Part shown: positions 31,154 through 39,586 of the stretch, one piece after another | Numbering within the stretch: the stretch's first letter is position 1 | How the letters are laid out: each line of letters opens with the position of its first letter | DNA from: Pseudomonas sp. MWU16-30317 | Lineage (GTDB): Bacteria; Pseudomonadota; Gammaproteobacteria; Pseudomonadales; Pseudomonadaceae | Reading direction: 5' to 3' | NCBI RefSeq assembly: GCF_020515695.1 | Contig: NZ_JAIWJA010000003.1 | Location: 62,001-126,000 of the forward strand | Length of the DNA stretch: 64,000 nt | Position numbers and translations under genes: made by a program | Notes under the pieces: generated by a model | What the model saw: only the letters and a program-made list of their open reading frames with translations | Told to the model about the DNA's origin: nothing | Database searches by the model: none

Positions 31154-31227
31154 TAAATTGCTGATTTACAACGTTATTTCTGAGAGGTCTAAAAAACCAA
31201 AAAACGTGCATAAGTTTTTTGCACAAC

Positions 31228-31262
31228 AAAAAACCGGCACCCCTGAAGGTGCCGGTTTTTTT
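31228..31262. terminator. Strong bidirectional terminator
   Basis: AAAAAACCGGCACC and GGTGCCGGTTTTTT, a 14-bp stem with a 6-base loop, between convergent PlsC-type and MFS genes. The A and T runs let it work in both directions. Confidence 0.92.
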
Positions 31263-31280
31263 ATTGTCGCCAAGGTTTTA

Positions 31281-32912
31281 TCAGGCGTTGTCCAGGTCCA
31301 CGTCTTTGGTTTCCTTGAGGAAGAAAATGTTCACCACCAGGCTCACCGCCGTGACTATCACCGGGTACCAGAGCCCGTAGAAAATATCCCCGGTGTACAC
31401 CACCAGGGCGAACGACACCGTGGGCAGGAAGCCGCCAAACCAGCCGTTGCCGATGTGGTAGGGCAGGGACATCGAGGTGTAGCGGATCCGCGTCGGGAAC
31501 AGTTCGACCATCACTGCCGCCAGTGGTCCGTAGGTCATGGTGGCAATCAGGATCAGCGCGACGATGATCAACACTACCATGGGCTGGTTGACCTGGCTGG
31601 CATCGGCCTTGGCGGGGTAGCCCGCCGTGGTGACTGCGGCGCGCATGGCCGCCTCGTCATAGCCATCGATGCGCTTGTCGCCGATGGTCACCGCCACGTT
31701 GGTGCCTGCGGCGACTTTCTCGGTGCTGTACGGCAGGCCGGCTTTGACCAGGAAGGTTTTGACCTTGTCGCAAGGGCTGTCGAATTTGGCCTTGCCCACC
31801 GGGTCGAACTGGAAGGTGCAGGTCGCAGGATCAGCCATCACGGTGATAGGCGACTGCCGGCTGGCCGCATCGATCTGCGGATTGGCGTAATGGCTCAGCG
31901 CCTTGAACAACGGGAAGTACAGCACCGTCGCCAACAACAGCCCCATCAACAAAATAGGCTTGCGACCGACGCGATCCGACAACCAGCCAAAGAATACGAA
32001 GAACGGTGCCCCGATCACCACGCTGATGATCAGCAAGGTGTTGGCTTGGGCGGCGTCCATCTTGAGGATCTGCGTGAGGAAGAACAGCACGTAGAACTGC
32101 GCCGCGTAGAAGGTCACCGCCTGGCCGGCGTTGATGCTGAACAGCGCGATGAGGACGATCTTGAGGTTGGGCCACGAGCCGAACGATTCACGAATCGGCG
32201 ATTTGCTGGTCTTGCCCTCGGCTTTCATTTTGCTGAACGACGGTGACTCGTGCAGGCTCATGCGAATCCAGGTCGAGATCCCCAGCAGCACCACCGACAG
32301 CAGGAAGGGCAGGCGCCAGCCCCAGACTTCAAACTGGTCGCCGGTGAGGTAGCGGCAAGCCAGTACGACCAACAGCGACAACAACAGGCCCAGGGTCGCG
32401 GTGGATTGAATCCAGCCGGTATGATGTCCGCGTTTGCCGGGGGGTGCATGTTCGGCCACATAGGTGGCAGCACCACCATATTCGCCGCCCAGTGCAAGGC
32501 CCTGCAGCATGCGCAGGCACACCAGCATTACCGGCGCGGCGATCCCGATGGTGCCATAGGTCGGCAACAGCCCGACCGCGAAGGTCGACAAGCCCATCAA
32601 CACGATGGTCATCAGGAAGGTGTACTTGCGCCCGATCATGTCGCCCAAGCGTCCGAACACCAGCGCGCCGAAGGGGCGTACCAGGAAGCCGGCGGCGAAG
32701 GCCATCAACGCGAAGATGAACGCAGTGGTGTCGTTGACCCCGGCAAAGAACTGCTTGCTGATGATCGCTGCCAGTGCGCCATAGAGAAAAAAGTCATACC
32801 ACTCGAAAACAGTCCCAAGGGATGACGCGAAAATGATCTTTCTTTCTTCCCGACCTGCTGCCGCAGGGTCGGGTGCGGCCATGGCCGGGTTCTTGTGGAG
32901 GTAGTCCGACAT
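31281..32912 (-). CDS. MFS transporter, metabolite:H+ symporter family, with large extra loop
   Basis: A 543-residue member of the metabolite:H+ symporter (MHS) group, with FEWYDFFLYG in helix 1 and GRLGDMIGRKYTF and DRVGRKPILL as the two loop motifs. Unlike the usual 430-450 residues, it carries a hydrophilic insert of about 100 residues between helices 8 and 9, with two Cys 15 residues apart (ATCTFQF...SPCDKV). The MHS fold would put it in the periplasm. Substrate unknown; dicarboxylates, shikimate-like acids and betaine are typical of the family. The ATG at 32912 was chosen for MSDYLHKNPAM. Confidence 0.85.
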   Translation of the reverse strand: MSDYLHKNPAMAAPDPAAAGREERKIIFASSLGTVFEWYDFFLYGALAAIISKQFFAGVNDTTAFIFALMAFAAGFLVRPFGALVFGRLGDMIGRKYTFLMTIVLMGLSTFAVGLLPTYGTIGIAAPVMLVCLRMLQGLALGGEYGGAATYVAEHAPPGKRGHHTGWIQSTATLGLLLSLLVVLACRYLTGDQFEVWGWRLPFLLSVVLLGISTWIRMSLHESPSFSKMKAEGKTSKSPIRESFGSWPNLKIVLIALFSINAGQAVTFYAAQFYVLFFLTQILKMDAAQANTLLIISVVIGAPFFVFFGWLSDRVGRKPILLMGLLLATVLYFPLFKALSHYANPQIDAASRQSPITVMADPATCTFQFDPVGKAKFDSPCDKVKTFLVKAGLPYSTEKVAAGTNVAVTIGDKRIDGYDEAAMRAAVTTAGYPAKADASQVNQPMVVLIIVALILIATMTYGPLAAVMVELFPTRIRYTSMSLPYHIGNGWFGGFLPTVSFALVVYTGDIFYGLWYPVIVTAVSLVVNIFFLKETKDVDLDNA

Positions 32913-33010
32913 AGGTGATTTCCTTCGGCCCGAGGGCACAGTGCTTATTGTTGTTGTCCACTGTCGACTCGGGGCTTAACGCCGCCGAGTCAAAATCACA
33001 GCATGGGTAT

Positions 33011-34675
33011 TCACGTTTCCAAAGGTGCTGCCTCTCTTTTCTGGGTCGTACCGGTGTCTATGCGAGCGGATGGGGAGCGTTGTGCCGTCAGTAATTGCGC
33101 GGCTTTTTCAGCGATCATCAAGGTGGGCGAGCAGGTGTTGCCTGACGTGATACTCGGCATGATCGAAGCGTCGGCGACTCGCAGCCCTTGAACGCCGCGC
33201 ACGCGTAACTGGTCGTCGACCACTGCGTCGGCATCGCTGCCCATGCGGCAGGTGCCCACCGGATGGAAAATTGTCGTGCCGATTCGCGCTGCTGCTTCAT
33301 GCAGCTGCTCTTCGCTTTGCAACGCGGGGCCGGGCAGATACTCCTTGGGGTTGAACGGTGCCAGGGCAGGGGCGCTGATGATCCGGCGGGTAAGACGAAT
33401 CGAATCGGCGGCGACGCGCAGGTCTTCCGGGTGGCTGAGGTACCGGGGGTCGATGGAGGGCGCATGATCCGCCTCGGCCGAGACGATATCGACCCGACCG
33501 CGGCTCATCGGCCGCAGATTGCACACCGAGGCGGTAAACGCCGGGAAGCTGTGCAACGGTTCGCCAAAGCGCTCGAGCGACAGCGGTTGCACGTGGTACT
33601 CCAGATTTGCCCGGGTCTGCTCCGGGCCAGAGCGCACGAAGGCGCCCAACTGGCTGGGTGCCATGGCCAACGGACCGCTGCGATCATAGAGGTAGCGCAG
33701 GCCCATGCCGAGCTTGCCCCACAGGCTGTTGGCGACCTGGTTGAGGGTTCGCACTTTGTCGACCTGATAGATCAGCCGCAATTGCAGGTGATCCTGCAAA
33801 TTGCCGCCGACGGCGGGCCGCTCGACCTGAACCGGGATGCCCAGGCGTTCGAGCAATGGCCGCGGGCCAATGCCGGAGCGTTGCAGAATATTGGGCGAGC
33901 CAATGGCACCCGCGCAGAGGATGATCTCGCCACGGCATTCAAAGCGATGTTGCGCTTGCTGCCAGCGGGCACTGACAGCCACCGCACGGCCTTGCTCAAG
34001 CACGACCTTGCTGACCTCGACACCGGTCAGCAGCGTGAGATTGGGACGTTTGAGGATAGGCCGCAAGAACGCTTTGGCGGAGTTCCAGCGCACACCGGAA
34101 CGTTGATTGACCTGGAAGTAACTGCAGCCTTCGTTATCGCCCGTGTTGAAATCGTCGATGCTGGCGATGCCCGATTGGGCAGCGGCCAATTGAAAGGAGT
34201 TGAGGATCGGCCATCGATACCGCTGGTTCTCGACTCGCCACTCACCATCGGCACTGTGAAAGTCGGAGTTGCCTTGGTAATGGTTTTCGCTTTTCTTGAA
34301 CAGCGGCAGCACATCGCCCCAGCCCCAGCCACGGTTGCCCTCCGCAGCCCAGCCATCGTAGTCCGCCGCCTGACCGCGCATGTAGATCATGCCGTTGATG
34401 GATGAACAGCCACCCAGCACCTTGCCCCGTGGATAGCTCAGCGCACGGCCTTGCAGGCCAGGCTGCGCCTCGGTCTTGAAACACCAGTCAGTGCGGGGGT
34501 TACCGATACAGAACAGATAGCCGACGGGGATGTGGATCCAGGCGTAGTTGTCCTGGCCTCCGGCTTCGAGCAGTAGCACCCGCTTTGCAGGGTCTGCCGA
34601 TAGACGATTGGCGAGCAGGGCCCCTGCGGGCCCGGCACCGACAACGATAAAGTCGTACGGGATGGAAGATGGCAT
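33011..34675 (-). CDS. GMC-family FAD-dependent alcohol/choline dehydrogenase-like enzyme
   Basis: A 554-residue GMC oxidoreductase: FAD-binding DFIVVGAGPAGALLANRL at residues 8-25, GGCSSINGMIYMRG at about 88, catalytic His in TIFHPVGTCRMG near 475 and the second active-site Asn in SGNTCSPTLMIAEKAA. It resembles alcohol dehydrogenases of the AlkJ type as much as BetA, so the substrate is an alcohol of unknown identity. It lies between two MFS genes on the same strand (98 bp from one, 125 bp from the other), which suggests uptake plus oxidation of one substrate. Confidence 0.88.
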   Translation of the reverse strand: MPSSIPYDFIVVGAGPAGALLANRLSADPAKRVLLLEAGGQDNYAWIHIPVGYLFCIGNPRTDWCFKTEAQPGLQGRALSYPRGKVLGGCSSINGMIYMRGQAADYDGWAAEGNRGWGWGDVLPLFKKSENHYQGNSDFHSADGEWRVENQRYRWPILNSFQLAAAQSGIASIDDFNTGDNEGCSYFQVNQRSGVRWNSAKAFLRPILKRPNLTLLTGVEVSKVVLEQGRAVAVSARWQQAQHRFECRGEIILCAGAIGSPNILQRSGIGPRPLLERLGIPVQVERPAVGGNLQDHLQLRLIYQVDKVRTLNQVANSLWGKLGMGLRYLYDRSGPLAMAPSQLGAFVRSGPEQTRANLEYHVQPLSLERFGEPLHSFPAFTASVCNLRPMSRGRVDIVSAEADHAPSIDPRYLSHPEDLRVAADSIRLTRRIISAPALAPFNPKEYLPGPALQSEEQLHEAAARIGTTIFHPVGTCRMGSDADAVVDDQLRVRGVQGLRVADASIMPSITSGNTCSPTLMIAEKAAQLLTAQRSPSARIDTGTTQKREAAPLET

Positions 34676-34800
34676 TGAACGCCTCTTTTATTATTTTTTT
34701 ACCCCTTAATCCTAGACCCTTGTACGGGAAACGTGGCGGATGTTTTTTACCCATCGGATGTGCGTTTTTATCTAGGTTTTGGAAAGGCCGATGCAGCCAA

Positions 34801-36141
34801 TCAACCAACCGACCCTGCCAATGCCCCCTCATCCGCATCTGGCAACGGACTGTGCAACGAAATCTTCGAAGTCTCCGGCAACGCCAACCCACCCGCCAAC
34901 GCCAACAACGAAATCGCGATCAGATAGTAAGCCGGTGCCAGGTTGCTGCCGGTCATGCCGATCAACCAGGTCGCCATCAACGGTGCCGTGCCCCCAAAAA
35001 TGGTGTACGCCATGTTGTAGGTAATCGCCGAGGCGGTGTAACGCGTGCGAGTCGGGAACACCTCCGACAACAGCGCTGCCGTCACCACCCCGCTCAACAC
35101 CGCCCCCAGCGCCAGCATCATTACACCGACGATCGACCCGGCGAACGAGCCGGAGCTGGCCAGCATAAAGGCCGGATACACCACCACGATCAAGCCGACG
35201 CCGGTGGTAAGTATGGTCGCCCGCCGCCCGACCTTGTCGGAATAGGCGCCCGCCACCGGACACATCAAGGCGGCGAATACCAAGGCAATCACCGAGATCA
35301 GCAACGCGGTCGCGCGGCTCAGGCCACCGGCCACTTGCAGGTAAGTAGTGAAGTACGTGGTAAAGGTATAGAAGGACAACGCCGTCAGAGAAACGAACGC
35401 CCCTAGGCAGCAGATCGCGCCACCTTGGGTCTTGAGGGTTTCGCGCAACGGCGAGTGCGCCACCGCGTGTTCGTTGGCGACTGCCTGGAAGGCGGGGGTT
35501 TCATCCAGCCGCAAGCGCAGGTACAACCCGACGATGCCCATGGGCGCGGCAATCAGGAATGGCACGCGCCAGCCCCAACTGGCCATCGACTCCGGCGTCA
35601 GCGAGGCGTCCAGCGCGTAGGCGATCACCGCCGCACAGGCAAAGGCAGTGAAAGTCGACACCGGCACGAAGCTGCCATACCAGGCGCGCTTGGTGCGGGG
35701 TGCGTGCTCCATCAGGTAAGCGCAAGCGCCCGCGTATTCACCACCGGCAGAGAAACCCTGGGCGCAACGGATGATGGTCAACAGCAAGGGCGCAAACAGG
35801 CCGATCTGTGCATAACTTGGCAACAGGCCAATGAGGGTGGTCGCGCCGGCCATTAACAGAATGGTGGTCGACAGCACTCGCTTGCGGCCGATCCGGTCGC
35901 CCAGCATGCCGAAGAAGATACCGCCCAGTGGGCGAAACGCGAAGGCCACGGCAAACACTGCGAATGTCTTCAACAGCGCCACGCTAGAGTCACCGCTGGG
36001 AAAGAACTGCGCGGCGATAACCGTCGCAAGAAAACCATAGACCGCGAAGTCGAACCACTCGACGAAATTGCCAATGGCGGCGGCGCATATCACCCGTTTA
36101 AGGGTCGCGGGGTCGACCTGCTGCTCTGCGATGTTCGTCAT
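34801..36141 (-). CDS. MFS transporter, metabolite:H+ symporter family
   Basis: A 446-residue, 12-helix MHS symporter: NFVEWFDFAVYGF in helix 1, GMLGDRIGRKRVL in loop 2-3, DKVGRRATIL in loop 8-9. Normal family length, unlike the neighbour at 31281. Closest in pattern to citrate/alpha-ketoglutarate/proline-betaine symporters; substrate not resolvable by eye. It is divergent from an Lrp gene (243 bp between starts), and a perfect inverted repeat lies 27 bp before its start. Confidence 0.87.
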   Translation of the reverse strand: MTNIAEQQVDPATLKRVICAAAIGNFVEWFDFAVYGFLATVIAAQFFPSGDSSVALLKTFAVFAVAFAFRPLGGIFFGMLGDRIGRKRVLSTTILLMAGATTLIGLLPSYAQIGLFAPLLLTIIRCAQGFSAGGEYAGACAYLMEHAPRTKRAWYGSFVPVSTFTAFACAAVIAYALDASLTPESMASWGWRVPFLIAAPMGIVGLYLRLRLDETPAFQAVANEHAVAHSPLRETLKTQGGAICCLGAFVSLTALSFYTFTTYFTTYLQVAGGLSRATALLISVIALVFAALMCPVAGAYSDKVGRRATILTTGVGLIVVVYPAFMLASSGSFAGSIVGVMMLALGAVLSGVVTAALLSEVFPTRTRYTASAITYNMAYTIFGGTAPLMATWLIGMTGSNLAPAYYLIAISLLALAGGLALPETSKISLHSPLPDADEGALAGSVG

Positions 36142-36167
36142 GCTGACCTCGATGTCCGGATGATTGA

Positions 36168-36187
36168 GAATGAATAAAGGTTCATTC
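36168..36187. promoter_or_regulatory. Candidate Lrp operator: GAATGAA-N6-TTCATTC
   Basis: A perfect 7-bp inverted repeat in the MFS/Lrp intergenic region, with an isolated copy of the half-site GAATGAA at 36372-36378, 6 bp before the Lrp start codon. Position suggests that the Lrp protein controls both the transporter and itself. Inferred from sequence only. Confidence 0.45.
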
Positions 36188-36384
36188 GATTATCGGCACA
36201 GCCCTCAAGCGCGAATGCCGAATACCGGCATCCACATACTCAGGTGCGCGCACAATCCGTGCCATGGGGTCGCAGGCGGGCGAGGGGGGCCAAGGCGGAC
36301 GGCTCCCTGCATCATCAGTGGGCATAAACACGCAATTGCAGTTAATCTGACCCTATTCAGGGCCATAACAAGAATGAATGACTG

Positions 36385-36873
36385 ATGAAAAAACTCGACC
36401 GCACTGATATCGGGATTCTCAACTCGCTGCAGGAAAACGCCAGAATCACCAACGCCGACCTGGCCCGCTCCGTCAACCTATCTCCAACCCCCTGCTTCAA
36501 TCGCGTCAGGGCGATGGAGGAGCTGGGCGTGATCAAGCGCCAGGTCACTTTGCTGGAACCAGATGTACTGGGCTTGCATGTCAACGTGTTCATCCACGTC
36601 AGCCTCGAGAAACAGGTAGAGGGCGCACTGCAGCGATTCGAAGACGCCATCGCAGACCGACCGGAAGTGATGGAGTGCTATTTGATGTCCGGGGATGCGG
36701 ATTACCTGATCCGGGTGTTGGTACCGAATATCCAGTCACTGGAGCGCTTTATCCTCGACCACCTGACCAAGTTTCCCGATGTTGCGAACATCCGCTCCAG
36801 TTTTGCCCTCAAACAGGTTAGGTACAAAACTGCATTGCCGCTGCCGCCCAATGGGCTGGTGATAGGCGACTGA
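36385..36873 (+). CDS. Lrp/AsnC-family regulator
   Basis: A 162-residue Lrp-type protein: winged helix at residues 5-55 ([43 protein letters not shown] split across it) and a RAM ligand domain with [12 protein letters not shown]. Divergent from the MFS gene, so the transporter is the likely target, and probably the dehydrogenase downstream. Less like the other two Lrp proteins here than they are to each other. Confidence 0.9.
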   Translation: MKKLDRTDIGILNSLQENARITNADLARSVNLSPTPCFNRVRAMEELGVIKRQVTLLEPDVLGLHVNVFIHVSLEKQVEGALQRFEDAIADRPEVMECYLMSGDADYLIRVLVPNIQSLERFILDHLTKFPDVANIRSSFALKQVRYKTALPLPPNGLVIGD

Positions 36874-36882
36874 TTTTTACTC

Positions 36883-36898
36883 TGTTCCACGTGGAACA
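36883..36898. other. parS site (ParB binding), perfect
   Basis: TGTTCCACGTGGAACA, a perfect 16-bp palindrome identical to the parS sequence known for Pseudomonas chromosome partitioning. It lies 9 bp after the Lrp stop codon, about 20 kb from oriC, and would nucleate ParB-CTP spreading and SMC loading. Confidence 0.92.
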
Positions 36899-36950
36899 CC
36901 TTTACGAGATCGACGGCTTGCCGTCCTCAGTCCAGTCAGGAGAAAGCTCG

Positions 36951-37964
36951 ATGAAAGCTGTTTACGTCAACGGCCAAGGTGGCCTGGATAATCTTGAAGT
37001 CCGAGACATCGCCGATCCGGGGCAACCTGGTCCGGGGCAGATTCGCGTTGCCCTGCATGCTACTTCCCTCAACTACCACGATTTGCTGGTAGCCAAAGGC
37101 GGCACTCCTAACCAAGAGCCGCGCCTGCTGATGGCCGATGGTGCGGGGGTGGTAGAAGCGGTAGGCAAGGGGGTCGAGGAATTCAAGGTGGGCGACTCGG
37201 TGGTCTCCACCTTCTTCCCCCACTGGCTGGATGGATTGCCGAGCAGCTCCGTTGGCAACTTTGCCGGCACTCCTGGTGACGGCATCGACGGTTATGCCAC
37301 CGAGTTCACCGTACGTGCGGCCACCGATTTCACCTTGGCGCCCGAAGGCTGGACCCACGCCGAAGCGGCGACCATCACCACGGCAGGGCTGACTGCCTGG
37401 CGGGCACTGGTCGGTGACGGCCTGCTGAAAGCGGGCGACACGGTGCTTACCTTGGGTACCGGTGGCGTTTCTATCGCAGCGCTGCAAATCGCCAAGCTGT
37501 TCGGCGCCACGGTCATCATCACTTCGTCATCGGATGAGAAGCTGGCGAAGGCCAAAGCGCTGGGTGCCGACCATGGCATCAACTACAAGCAGAACCCGAA
37601 CTGGGCTGATCAAGTGCTGGAGTTGACCGGTGGCAAAGGCGTCGACCACGTTGTCGAGCTGAGTGGCCCTGGCACGCTCGCGCAATCAATCAAAGCCGTG
37701 CGCGTGGGCGGGCATATTTCCTTGATCGGCGTGCTGACGGGTCGCGGGGGCGAAGTGCCGACGTCTTTGTTGATGGCCAAGCAAGCGCGCTTGCAGGGGC
37801 TGATCGTCGGGACCCGCCGCCAGCAGCAGGAATACGTCGCGGCGCTGAACCAGGCCAAGCTTCGGCCGGTTGTGGATAAAAGCTTCACTCTGGAAAAGCT
37901 CGCGGATGCCTTCCGCTATCAGGAGAGTGCCGGGCACTTCGGCAAGATCGTGGTCGAGTGGTAA
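36951..37964 (+). CDS. Medium-chain NAD(P)-dependent alcohol dehydrogenase-like protein
   Basis: A 337-residue MDR-superfamily protein: catalytic domain (NYHDLLVAKGG near 42), nucleotide site TLGTGGVSIAALQIAK near 165, and SSSDEKLAKAKALGADHGINYK. The zinc-ligand Cys of classical alcohol dehydrogenases is absent (NYHDLL instead of the C-x-D type), and the structural-zinc Cys cluster is missing, so it is a zinc-independent quinone-oxidoreductase-like member. Start chosen at the ATG after caggag; the longer frame runs through parS. Likely in the Lrp regulon. Confidence 0.87.
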   Translation: MKAVYVNGQGGLDNLEVRDIADPGQPGPGQIRVALHATSLNYHDLLVAKGGTPNQEPRLLMADGAGVVEAVGKGVEEFKVGDSVVSTFFPHWLDGLPSSSVGNFAGTPGDGIDGYATEFTVRAATDFTLAPEGWTHAEAATITTAGLTAWRALVGDGLLKAGDTVLTLGTGGVSIAALQIAKLFGATVIITSSSDEKLAKAKALGADHGINYKQNPNWADQVLELTGGKGVDHVVELSGPGTLAQSIKAVRVGGHISLIGVLTGRGGEVPTSLLMAKQARLQGLIVGTRRQQQEYVAALNQAKLRPVVDKSFTLEKLADAFRYQESAGHFGKIVVEW

Positions 37965-37967
37965 ACA

Positions 37968-38438
37968 CTAGAAGTCCAGCAGGCCGTCGCTCTTCACTTC
38001 GTTGAGGACGAAAAACGTGCGCACCTGCCGAACCCCCGGCAAGGCAATGATCTGTGCATTGTGCAGTTGATTGAAGGCCGGCAGGTCGCGCACCCTCAGC
38101 TTCATGAAGTAGTCGACGTCGCCCGCCACCAGCCAGCATTCCAGCACATGGGGCAGGGCGCGGGCGGCGGCCTCGAAGGCCGCGAAGCTGTCTGGGGTCG
38201 AACGATCCAGCACTACACCTATCAAGACCACAGTGCCTTGTTCCACCGCGTTGGGGTCGATGAGTGCGTGCACACTTTTGATCACGCCGTTATCGAATAA
38301 CCGCCGCGTATAGTTCCAGCAGGCCGTGGTGCTCAGGCCGACCTGCTTGGCGAGTTCGGCGTTGCTCATCCTGCCATCGGCTTGCAGCGCGCGAAGAATC
38401 TTCCGTTCGTAGGGGTTGAGGTCGCTGGTTTGGGTCAT
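37968..38438 (-). CDS. Lrp/AsnC-family regulator, AcdR paralogue
   Basis: A 156-residue Lrp protein: wHTH LNPYERKILRALQADGRMSNAEL..., then a RAM domain with LIGVVLDRSTPDSF, GDVDYFMKLRVRD and LPGVRQVRTFFVL. The same blocks recur nearly unchanged in AcdR (39077), so the two are close paralogues. Convergent with the dehydrogenase gene (3 bp between stops) and divergent from the 150-residue unknown protein, which is the likely target. Confidence 0.92.
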   Translation of the reverse strand: MTQTSDLNPYERKILRALQADGRMSNAELAKQVGLSTTACWNYTRRLFDNGVIKSVHALIDPNAVEQGTVVLIGVVLDRSTPDSFAAFEAAARALPHVLECWLVAGDVDYFMKLRVRDLPAFNQLHNAQIIALPGVRQVRTFFVLNEVKSDGLLDF

Positions 38439-38622
38439 GGCAGTCGATCCTGATCGGGCGGGCAGGTGTTGAGTTGCTTGCAATGATCCTGCCGGGTGCG
38501 CGTTGTTCCGAGGTGCTGCCACTGGCCACACCGAGAACAACTTCCCGAAACCCGCGCCATTAAAGGTATGAAATTCTTCCGGCCTTTGCGTAGTTTCAGG
38601 GCAGCCCATCCGGAGGTTCAGC

Positions 38623-39075
38623 ATGTCGATCGCATCGCTAAAATCACAGTGGATCAAAGCCCCAAACGCTAACGTCGCCCTGGTACTCATCGAGAGCAAC
38701 CGCATGCCCCAGGCGCTGGCCTTGGCACTGCACGACGCTATCACCGATTGGGAACAAGTCGCCTACCTGCACATCAGCGATGCCATGGGCTTGCAGCGCG
38801 AATGGCTGAATGCCGAAAACCAGCGCACCGCGTTCAGTTCGACCAGCGAGATCGGCTCGGTGCTCAAGGCCCTGCCACATAATTGCGTATTGCTCGACCT
38901 TGAACACGACAGCGGCGGGCAATTGGTTTGGCTCGGTTCGGTCTGCGGACATTCCCTGCGCTTCATCGAACTGCAATCGGGCGAAAGCGACGTGGATGCA
39001 CAGTTGCGGCGCATCCTCGATACCGCGCAGGAGCTCGTGAAACACCAGCTGCAGGATCACTTTTCGATGTGCTGA
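38623..39075 (+). CDS. Uncharacterised 150-residue protein between two Lrp genes
   Basis: No family recognised. The sequence is soluble, without signal peptide or membrane helix: an alpha/beta pattern (VALVLIESN, QVAYLHISDAMG, NCVLLDLEHDSGGQLVWLG) and an amphipathic C-terminal helix ending DHFSMC. Cys is found at NCVLL, VCGHS and near the end. ATG with cggagg 7 bp upstream. It is divergent from an AcdR-like regulator exactly as acdS is from AcdR, hinting at amino-acid-responsive expression. Its stop is 1 bp from the acdR stop. Confidence 0.72.
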   Translation: MSIASLKSQWIKAPNANVALVLIESNRMPQALALALHDAITDWEQVAYLHISDAMGLQREWLNAENQRTAFSSTSEIGSVLKALPHNCVLLDLEHDSGGQLVWLGSVCGHSLRFIELQSGESDVDAQLRRILDTAQELVKHQLQDHFSMC

Positions 39076-39076
39076 T

Positions 39077-39586
39077 TCAGATCGGCAGCAAGGTCGTCGA
39101 TAAGACCTGACGCAAGCCCATGAACGATCGGATCTGCCGCACCCCCGGCAGATACAGTAACTGCTCGGCATGCAGGCGGTTGAAGCTGGCACTGTCGCGG
39201 GTACGCAACAACATGAAGTAGTCGAACTCTCCCGTCACCACGTGCAGCTCCATGCAGCCGGAGACCTTCTGCGCGGCGGTTTCGAAGTCCGCGAAAGACT
39301 GCGGCGTCGAGCGATCCAGCACCACGCCGATCAGGATCACCATGCCGACATCCAGTGCCTGGGGGTCGAGCAGTGCCACGATGCCCCGTATCAGCCCGGC
39401 TTCCTTCAAGCGCTCGACCCGCCGCAAGCAGGCGGGTGGGCTGAGCTTGACCTTCTCGGCCAAGGCCACGTTGGAGATGGACGCATCTTTTTGCAGGGCC
39501 TTGAGAATCGCCCGGTCAATGCGATCCAGCTCAAAGCCCGACGTATGCGGGCCAGCGGCGCGGCTACTTTCATTTGTTGCTTTCAA
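39077..39586 (-). CDS. acdR: AcdR, Lrp-type regulator of ACC deaminase
   Basis: A 169-residue Lrp protein: wHTH (FELDRIDRAILKALQKDASISNVALAEKVKLS) and RAM domain with LIGVVLDRSTPQSF, GEFDYFMLLRTRD and LPGVRQIRSFM. It is divergent from acdS, as AcdR is in Pseudomonas sp. UW4, where it activates acdS when ACC is present and is antagonised by leucine. No ATG fits; TTG at 39586 with AGGAGG four bases upstream was chosen, an upstream TTG at 39628 lacks a ribosome site. Start uncertain by 14 codons. Confidence 0.88.
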   Translation of the reverse strand: MKATNESSRAAGPHTSGFELDRIDRAILKALQKDASISNVALAEKVKLSPPACLRRVERLKEAGLIRGIVALLDPQALDVGMVILIGVVLDRSTPQSFADFETAAQKVSGCMELHVVTGEFDYFMLLRTRDSASFNRLHAEQLLYLPGVRQIRSFMGLRQVLSTTLLPI

